Shown piece by piece: positions 56,681 through 64,000 of a stretch of 64,000 bases of DNA (the stretch's first letter is position 1; every line of letters begins with the position of its first letter). The position numbers and the translations under genes were made by a program. The notes below the pieces were generated by a model. The model was not told the origin of the DNA and did no database searches. It saw nothing but the letters and a program-made list of their open reading frames with translations. Source of the DNA: Malaya genurostris (taxonomy: Eukaryota > Arthropoda > Insecta > Diptera > Culicidae); assembly GCF_030247185.1 (NCBI RefSeq), contig NC_080572.1:296222314-296286313 (forward strand). The letters run 5' to 3'.

Positions 56681-58751
56681 CAGGAAAGTAATACCAAGGC
56701 ATTCCTTTTTTGATTACGATTCAAACTGATTATTTTCATTAAACCTTCACCATTCTCCATTATTGCGAACTAAACAAAGGATTGCTGTTGTCACTCATTT
56801 TCAAACCCCTCATCGGGATCAACGATTTTAGACGTAAATCAATCCCCACTCATATCTGATCTTGCTCATATGTGATTTTCTTCCACAATGCTCAAAACTG
56901 ATCGAATCATCCAGTGATTTGATCTTGCAGGAATCAGTGATAATAGTAGCTTAAAATTACTACCGACAGAAGATCGGTTTTGTTTTTTGTTCGATGTGAT
57001 TCGAAGATCACTGATCAACTGATCTTAAAAAGATTAGATCAGTATTGATCTTTAATGGGAAGGATCACAAGCAATCATCTTCTTTATCTTGATTTTTCCA
57101 GTCCTGATTCAAGAAAATCTTCTAAGTGAACAGTTTCACTGCATGTAAAGTTGAAGAATTCAACTGCAGGATCTTTAACGTATGGGTATCGGTTTCTAAA
57201 TAAATGCATAAATATGAAAAAATGATACCTAAACTATTCGCAGATGCTCAGCAAAACGTTCTATCTATGAGCATAAAAATTTTGAATATATTCCTGATTT
57301 TTTTTTATATATTCGACATAGAAGGTAACTTGAAATGTATGTGTGAGATCAGCTTAGAAGATTTATAACATTTTTGTGTTCATATATATATTCCAATTTT
57401 ATTCCTTTTTTTTAATTTTTCTGATCCAGAGAGGTTAATTTTGTGTACCGAAATCAGACTTGAACTTTCCAGAGCAGAATATGTTTAAATGACATTTTTA
57501 GGGCACGAACCGGCCACAAAACTTTGAATGGGATAACCAGATAAAATCTTAGCCGGTACTTTCAAAGTAAATGTGTTGATTTTTGCATGGAAACTTTCTA
57601 CGAGTTTCCCTCGTCTGCGGGATTCATTCCACATATTGAATGTTATGTATTCTATCTAACAGATTCTAAGCCGTTCGCTGAATTAATTAAGCGTATGCGC
57701 TTGGAGCCCAGCATTTAACCAACAAGTTGTTTTAGATTTAAAAGATTTTTGATTACAGGATATTGATTACGAACCTTTTAGTTTAATCTAATTGTATTGA
57801 AATCAGATATTTTCTCTTGACGAATTAAGTTCGATAACACATGTCTATTAAAGTATTTTTTGGAATCAAAATTTATTAAAGTGTAAAAAATTACTCCAAA
57901 TATCGATATTATTAGGTTTGAAAAGTAGTTTATTATAATTAAAATTACTAACGTGATTACTCTATTTAATTTAATTCGGTACATAAATGCGAGAATGAGA
58001 TTCTGTGAGAGCAGCAAAAATGCTTCGCATGCGTATGGTTCTCTTTTGAAAATGAGAACAAATTGGCCTTAGCGCAATAAAAAGAGCGCGTATCCATAAG
58101 GTCTGCTGTCACTCTGTGTAACATACAAATCTCAAAATTTAAAAAATAATCGATCATAAAGTTTTAGTTTTCTTAATTCACACTGTTCAGTTTTTTGATT
58201 CACAATCGGAAATCTTGATTCACGTTTCCGTGCGCAAAATGGGCTTACTTCCACCTCTGCCATAAACATCATTCGATGGGAACACTCGATGAAAAATTGA
58301 TTTTCTATTTATTGCAAAGATACATTTCGGTTTGAATTTACGCTCACCGTACCACATTTTTGAAGTGTCAAAGCTTGGAGGTGCTTTATTTCGAAATCGC
58401 CCGTTCGTATAATAAAAATAAGTGTGTGAACCTCTAAAATGCATTGAAGGTTTTCTTTTAATAATTTTTTAAATAAAACAGAAAAAATATCATATTTTCT
58501 AGTTTGTATTTTTAAAAGTTGCTAAATATTTAACATTCTTTTAGTATCTGAGGATCACGCACTTGAAACAAGTCTTCTGATTAATCTCATGTTTCACTTG
58601 GATGTATCAGAGTTCTACGAACTTTTTTTGTATTTATTAAAACTGTTTCCTCAAATGTACATCTACAGAAACTGTAAATGTAATTTTCCTGTATACTTTG
58701 GTTTCTGTACAATGAAATGAAGAAAATAAACCATTTTTCTAACCCTTTCGT
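56681..58751. other. unassigned DNA
   Basis: No gene or clear repeat was recognised. Open frames at 57778-58157 and 58220-58444 have no domain. Confidence 0.5.
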
Positions 58752-58875
58752 AGAGTGTCCCCGTTATATGTAAAAATGGCTCATGGTCCCTATTTTTTCT
58801 ATATTAAATTTCATTCAAATACGATTGCCGTTTCCGGAGTAGCCATGTGATATGTGTTGAAAAATGGAAACATGG
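58752..58875. repeat. R1-type module fragment
   Basis: ATTCAAATACGATTGCCGTT with TCCGGAGTAGCCATGTGATA resembles the CCGGTTCCGG modules of R1. Short and decayed. Confidence 0.4.
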
Positions 58876-59054
58876 TAATCAATGTAATCTTTTCGATATA
58901 AAGAGGAGATAATTCTTTATAACTTGTCAGTAATTTGGTCTTGTTAGTCTATAGCCAATCAAACTCACTCCGTTTATGTCGTTTATGTATTTGGCATCCA
59001 GTTCCAAAGCCATCAGAAGTAGTTGTCGAAAAACACGGTAGTAAACAGGCACAG

Positions 59055-59275
59055 CTCGAAAGAATCTTGTGATTTTACATCTTAAAAAATGCTCATATAT
59101 GGTGCGTCGTATTTCACACAAATTTTTATTCAAGAGCATGTAAAATTGTGTGATTGGAAAATTACTTTGCTTGAAATCGAAACCGAAAGCAACAGCGCGA
59201 CATGAACCGAGAAACATTTGATCACAATACACGTTAGTTAATCGACTGAACCACAGAAGCACATATCTACAAAAT
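59055..59275 (-). mobile_element. T-MITE with tRNA-like core, copy 4
   Basis: On the minus strand TGCTTCTGTGGTTCAGTCGA (A box) and TCTCGGTTCATGTCGCGC (B box, one change) lead to ATTTTTTAAGATGTAAAATC and CACAAGATTC at the right end. The left terminus is missing. Confidence 0.6.
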
Positions 59276-61339
59276 GGCGTCGTAACAAGGGTCGGTCGAG
59301 TTAAGATGCATCGATTAGTAGATTGCTATTTACTAAAGCGTTACACGGATCGGAAAACAGAGAAGTATTTTCTTTTCTCTAATTTGGCTCGAATTTATGT
59401 ATCGAAAATCAAGTTCTAATCTACCAGCTTGCATGTCCGATGGGAAACTGTTACCCGTAGCTTACCATTAGGAAGAACGAAACTGCTTTAGGCATAAACT
59501 ATTTCAATGTTATCATGAATTAGAATTTCATTCGTACGCTGTCATTGTCAGCTGCCAGTAAATTTGATCTAATCTTATAACAGACACGAGTAGACTACGG
59601 TCAAGAGATGTGCAACAGTACTACTCAAAGGGCTCATTTTCGTTTGATCCTGCTCGATGGTGAATAGTCAATTCAATTACTCATGAGCTGTATTTGCTAG
59701 TCTTAATTAGAATGATACGCATCAGATGTGCGGAAATCCTACTCAGAAACCAAACTACCAGGAGGCCAGAAACACAACTAAATGATTCTGTCTCTGTAAT
59801 CAGGATCATCCGGTGCGATGAAATGAATGATAGATGGTTTTCTGCTTCACATTTCTGTAGGCTTAGTTACATTTTACCATCAGTTATCATTTTCCCTCAG
59901 GGATGAAGAGATCAGAGATTTTGATTTCCGAAAGCTAATATAACCTAAGCTATCGATTTTTGATTTTTTTGTTGTTTTGCTTTCGGAACGTGGAGTGTTG
60001 TGAGCCATCAGCTAAAGGAGACCGAACCGATTCGTCGATCAATCTGTTTTCAGGTCCGTTTTTGATAAGGTTGTTTCATTGGTGGCCCGGTGGCATGACG
60101 TAGCGAAAAATTGAAGGTAAAATGATTAATGAAGGCGAATACTAATGGGGTAACCAGCGGCATATCAAACCAGGTGGCAGGTGTGAATCTTTCCACGAGG
60201 ATAATTATTTCATGTCCAGGTCAGACGTGGTCACGTGATGAGATGAGAGCGAAATTGTTCGTGTTTAGTCTCTGTTCGATTGGTGAGATGAAAATAGGTG
60301 CTTCGAATTCTTTTTGATTTTAACAGTAGTATTGAACAATTGTCGAACTATTTTTTCTGTTTTTCCTAGTCGAAGCAAAAACATTTTGTTTTGTTTGAAT
60401 AAAATTCGATAAATGAAGGTCGAGTATTCTGCAAAATAACATGGCGACTCTACTATTGGAATGACTATTGGTACAATAACCCTACCTGACGTGATTTCGA
60501 AATAGTTGGAAAAACGTACATTATCATTCCCTTCTTTCGTATTAGATTACAAAAAATTGATTACAAGTATAGAAGTGAGTGTTTTTTGTGCATAAAGGGG
60601 TTAATCAAGAACCAGAGTAACAACATGTGATGTGCAACAAGTTTCTTGTTCGATACGTTTCATAGCCGTAATGTTTGTTAAGTGAAAATCGGGCATGAAA
60701 CTGCTCAAATGAACAAAATGCACAGTTGGTTAGAAGCACTGATTTGGATCATAATCTTTCAAGGTTTTTCAAGCTTTCATAGTTGGTTTCACAAATAGTG
60801 ATGTGAATGATTTCACATCGGTTACAAAATCGTAGGAAAACATTTTACTAACATATCCAACAAAGACAACCGTTCTGTATCAATTTTTTTCGTCAGCTTT
60901 TTGGGAACTACCTGTTATACGAAACTGCATGGTAGTGAAATCAATTTATTCCTCCTAAACTTTCTGTCGGTTGCCGAAAAAATATTGTAAAAGTAAAACA
61001 GAGCTTTTTTGTACAAATAGAAAGTTTCCTCTAAAGATAAGATTCAAGCTTACCAAACTTATTCAATCTATTGAACTGCTGCGTCATTGAGCTGCTTTGG
61101 AGACGTGACGGAACCTCCTTTCCGGAGTAACTCTGTAAATGAAAAGTGTTCATTTTATCTGCACAGAGCGATTGGGAAGTTTCCATTTTAATTTTATTTA
61201 TTTGTATGTCGTCTTCTTATTTTTCCAAATTGTGGTATCCATTCGTTGGACTAGTTTGAATTATACAAATCGTACGTATGCTACTTCATTTTATCAGGAA
61301 TTGGAGCAGATATTTCTGAACAAAACGATAAAAAGTCAT
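59276..61339. other. unassigned DNA
   Basis: No gene or clear repeat was recognised. Confidence 0.5.
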
Positions 61340-62100
61340 TTTTTTGCCTTTCTCTACAGAAAGGTAATAGAATTGCTGGAAAACCGACTTTTTAACGGAG
61401 TCTCGGAAACTCGCAGTGTTATATACCATTTGACTCATTTCGACGGGATTGGAAAATGTCTGAATGTTTGTGTGTGTGTGTGTGTTACCTTTCATCTTTC
61501 AATGAATTTTTTAACCCCTCAATTTTCGGTCATTGATCAAGTTCGAATATCAAATGGCTGGACTTCTAGTTCCGGAGAAATGATGGTATAAGTGACGTAA
61601 CAGACAAAACGAGTTGTTTTTTTCCGTTCTATTTTCTCAGAGATGGCAGAACCGATTTCAACAAACTTAAATTCCTTTGGAAGTTACTATTAAGTTATTG
61701 ATTGATTTCGAAGATCAAATCCCGGTTACTTCTGGTGACGTAACCGACAAAACGCAATTTATTTTCTACCGCTCAATTTTCTCGATGGTGGCTAAGCTGA
61801 TACTAACAAAATAATCTCGTTTTCACGCTACTGTGTGTTCATCAAGCTGGTTTGAAGTTCAAATCGTTGTCACTTACGGTTCCGGTAATATAATGGTATA
61901 AGTGACGTAAACGTCAAAACTCATTACCACTCAATTTTCTCGGATATGGATTAATTGATATCAATAATTTTATGCTCGTTCGAGCCAAAAATTTGGCTGT
62001 GGGTCAATTTCCAAGATCATATGGCTGACACGTTAAGTTTCGGAGATATAATCGTACAAGTTACGTAATAGTCATATTTTTTTTTCTATTCGCATAATTA
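61340..62100 (-). repeat. R1-related modular repeat
   Basis: It starts with an R1-like end (CAGAAAGGTAATAGAATTGC, TATATACCATTTGACTCATT) and a short GT run. The string GTGACGTAAC or a variant then recurs at 61592, 61735, 61902 and 62060, spacings of 143, 167 and 158 bp. Each module also carries a GTTCCGG-like string and TTTTCTCGGA/GATGG. Confidence 0.6.
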
Positions 62101-62249
62101 TTTTGGATAGTGACCTATGATTACGTCAAATGTATTATTGCTGATACGCTTGGTTTGAGACATGTTGCCAAATATGTGATATAAACGCTGAAGCATACTT
62201 TTGTGAGCTACTCGAATCAATCTGAAAGCTCGAAATTAGTATCAGAAAA

Positions 62250-62310
62250 TAACTTAATATAAAGTTCAGTTTTGCAATGACTGAGTGGAAACATATATTG
62301 GATCCATGGG
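62250..62310 (-). repeat. 3' fragment of the tRNA-like repeat
   Basis: AAGTTCAGTTTTGCAATGAC with TGAGTGGAAACATATATTGG is the end of the repeat seen at 47071-47301 and in the palindrome at 63.4-64.0 kb. Confidence 0.6.
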
Positions 62311-62413
62311 ATTGATGTTTTGTGGTGTGATGACGACATCAATTTGAATATAGACACTACGTTCTAACATTTGATTAAGATTTTGTGCATGATAAGTTTC
62401 GTTAAGTTTAATA

Positions 62414-63346
62414 CAGGGTGATTTTTTAAGAGCTTGAGAACTTTTTTAAACAATAAAACGCATAAAATTTGCAAAATCTCATCGGTTCTTTATTTTAAAC
62501 GTTAGATTGGTACATGACATTTACTTTTTGAAGATAATTTCATTTAAATGTTGACCGCGGCTGCGTCTTAGGTGGTCCATTCGGAAAGTCCAATTTTGGG
62601 CAACTTTTTCGAGCATTTCGGCCGGAATAGCCCGAATTTCTTCGGAAATGTTGTCTTCCAAAGCTGGAATAGTTACTGGCTTATTTCTGTAGACTTTAGA
62701 CTTGACGTAGCCCCACAAAAAATAGTCTAAAGGCGTCAAATCGCATGATCTTGGTGGCCAACTTACCGGTCCATTTCTTGAGATGAATTGTTCTCCGAAG
62801 TTTTCCCTCAAAATGGCCATAGAATCGCGAGCTGTGTGGCATGTAGCGCCATCTTGTTGAAACCACATGTCAACCAAGTTCAGTTCTTCCATTTTTGGCA
62901 ACAAAAAGTTTGTTAGCATCGAACGATAGCGATCGCCATTCACTGTAACGTTGCGTCCAACAGCATCTTTGAAAAAATACGGTCCAATGATTCCACCAGC
63001 GTACAAACCACACCAAACAGTGCATTTTTCGGGATGCATGGGCAGTTCTTGAACGGCTTCTGGTTGCTCTTCACTCCAAATGCGGCAATTTTGCTTATTT
63101 ACGTAGCCATTCAACCAGAAATGAGCCTCATCGCTGAACAAAATTTGTCGATAAAAAAGCGGATTTTCTGCCAACTTTTCTAGGGCCCATTCACTGAAAA
63201 TTCGACGTTGTGGCAGATGAAATTATCTTCAAAAAGTAAATGTCATGTACCAATCTAACGTTTAAAATAAAGAACCGATGAGATTTTGCAAATTTTATGT
63301 GTTTTATTGTTTAAAAAAGTTCTCAAGCTCTTAAAAAATCACCCTT
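62414..63346 (-). mobile_element. DD41D mariner with 130-bp inverted arms
   Basis: It is flanked by TA. The arms 62414-62543 and 63217-63346 are nearly identical inverted copies starting CAGGGTGATTTTTTAAGAG and AAGGGTGATTTTTTAAGAG. The left arm contains the last 21 bases of the transposase gene including its stop, so the right arm is a copy of the 3' end replacing the normal 5' end. Confidence 0.85.
62521..63174 (-). pseudogene. DD41D transposase, open catalytic domain
   Basis: The frame has no stop and is readable from about 63216 (HLPQRRIFSEWALEKLAENP). It holds LFSDEAHFWLNGYVNKQN (first Asp), CTVWCGLYAGGIIGPYFF, TVNGDRYRSML, MWFQQDGATCHTARDS (second Asp) and WPPRSCDLTPLDYFLWGYV (third Asp), ending LNEIIFKK. 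Forty-one residues separate the last two aspartates, the DD41D spacing. The DNA-binding half is missing; it is lost at the inner edge of the right arm. All three catalytic residues are present, so this is the youngest DD41D copy here, but not autonomous. Confidence 0.85.
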
Positions 63347-63530
63347 TATAATAAGCTATATTTAAAAAATATATTTTGCCTTTTTATTAACGATTTATTG
63401 ATTCTAATTTGTTTGACTTAAAACCGCCATAACTAAGTTCAGTTTTGCAATGACTGAGTGGAAACATATATTGGAGAAGCCAAATGAATGAAAACCTAAC
63501 AGAAAAGATGATTTATTAGAAAAAGATACG

Positions 63531-63601
63531 CTCAGAGACAGGACTCGAACCTGCGTTCTTATGCATTCCGTGCATACACGCTACCATTTCGCCACTCTGA
63601 A
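63531..63601 (-). ncRNA. tRNA-like cloverleaf in left arm
   Basis: A 71-nt sequence folds with a 7-bp acceptor stem (TTCAGAG with CTCTGAG, one G-U), a weak 3-bp D stem, an anticodon stem TATGC/GCATA with loop ACGGAAT, and a T arm GCAGG/CCTGT around TTCGAGT. The anticodon position would read GGA, but the base before it is C, not the near-universal U. A serine tRNA would need a long variable arm, which is absent. Transcription and tRNA function are doubtful. Confidence 0.45.
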
Positions 63602-63827
63602 CCTTGTTACGAGACACTCTAAAACGCAGTCAGATATGGTAGAACGTACATCGAACATGGTCTACATGCTTGAGCGGAAAATAGGTATATAGCGAGAAGA
63701 CTAGCGTTTGATGGACAGAGAAGATGTTTGGATGTATGGTATCGGTCGGGTGACGCCCAGGATGTAGACCATGTTCGATGTACGTTCTACTATGTCTGAC
63801 TGCGTTTTAGAGTGTTTCGTAACAAGG

Positions 63828-63898
63828 TTCAGAGTGGCGAAATGGTAGCTAGTATGCACGGAATGCATAAGAACGCAGGTTCGAGTCCTGTCTCTGAG
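63828..63898 (+). ncRNA. tRNA-like cloverleaf in right arm
   Basis: This is the same 71-nt unit as 63531-63601 on the other strand. It differs in the D-arm/anticodon junction (GGTAGCTAGTATGC versus GGTAGCGTGTATGC). B box GGTTCGAGTCC fits the Pol III consensus. Confidence 0.45.
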
Positions 63899-64000
63899 CG
63901 TATCTTTTTCTAATAAATCATCTTTTCTGTTAGGTTTTCATTCATTTGGCTTCTCCAATATATGTTTCCACTCAGTCATTGCAAAACTGAACTTTGTTAT

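Larger units (their letters stand above)
63404..64000. repeat. large palindrome with two tRNA-like units
   Basis: The left arm (63429-63667) and right arm (63762-64000) are near-identical inverted copies around a 94-bp spacer. The left arm extends to about 63404, so the right arm probably continues past the window edge. Each arm carries the repeat seen singly at 47071-47301. Confidence 0.85.

Noticed and set aside
61139..61591. 150-codon plus-strand frame
   Set aside because: It crosses the start of an R1-type repeat with a GT run; not a gene.
63531..63601. Functional tRNA gene with GGA anticodon
   Set aside because: C precedes the anticodon, the D stem is weak, and a serine tRNA needs a long variable arm; it is kept only as tRNA-like.

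Overview
The window is AT-rich animal DNA with no host protein-coding gene that I can support. It is a mosaic of transposable elements and relics inserted into one another. The combination of families points to a dipteran, most likely a mosquito: ITmD37E (DD37E) and DD37D Tc1/mariner transposases, DD41D and DD34D mariners, a Jockey/CR1-type LINE, hAT and TTAA MITEs, a Helitron, and dispersed tRNA-derived repeats. The species call is inference from repeat content. The window could be intergenic DNA or a very large intron.

0-10 kb: two tandem copies and one partial copy of a MITE with TACTATGTTCACAC ends. The second copy holds a small hAT-like MITE and a young, open but 5'-truncated LINE (979-codon endonuclease/reverse-transcriptase ORF, minus strand). 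A 1.85-kb dispersed repeat (R1) and MITEs with a tRNA-like core follow. 10-20 kb: an unrecognised decayed coding-like stretch, a deleted mariner, and a three-level nest (LINE, DD37E element, DD37D element) in which both TA target sites can be read back in frame. Two 5' fragments of DD37E elements follow. 20-32 kb: hAT-type MITE, MITE, tRNA-derived SINEs, two DD41D relics, an 8-bp minisatellite and a degenerate satellite.

32-44 kb: a mariner cut into three parts by an R1 copy and a 672-bp TTAA foldback element, a DD37E relic, a MITE, a mariner relic, a hAT-type MITE holding a 132-bp hAT MITE, and a 0.44-kb tandem duplication with TATA-like boxes. 44-48 kb: mostly unassigned, with some intron/exon-like signals but no coding exon. 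48-56 kb: DD41D deletion derivative, an old LINE copy, a SINE split by a tRNA-like MITE, a MITE split by a hAT MITE with a clean 8-bp duplication, R1, and a Helitron with a 190-bp AT run and a nested TTAA MITE. 56-64 kb: SINE and MITE copies, modular R1-type repeat, a DD41D element with 130-bp inverted arms, and a large palindrome with two tRNA-like cloverleaves that runs off the window edge.

The elements do not form a pathway. Their interest lies in the layered insertion order, which can be read directly because uninserted copies of several host repeats lie in the same window. I found no evidence for a new multi-gene system. The least ordinary structures are the deletion derivatives whose inverted arms reach into transposase coding sequence, the tRNA-like palindrome, and the tRNA-like MITE family.
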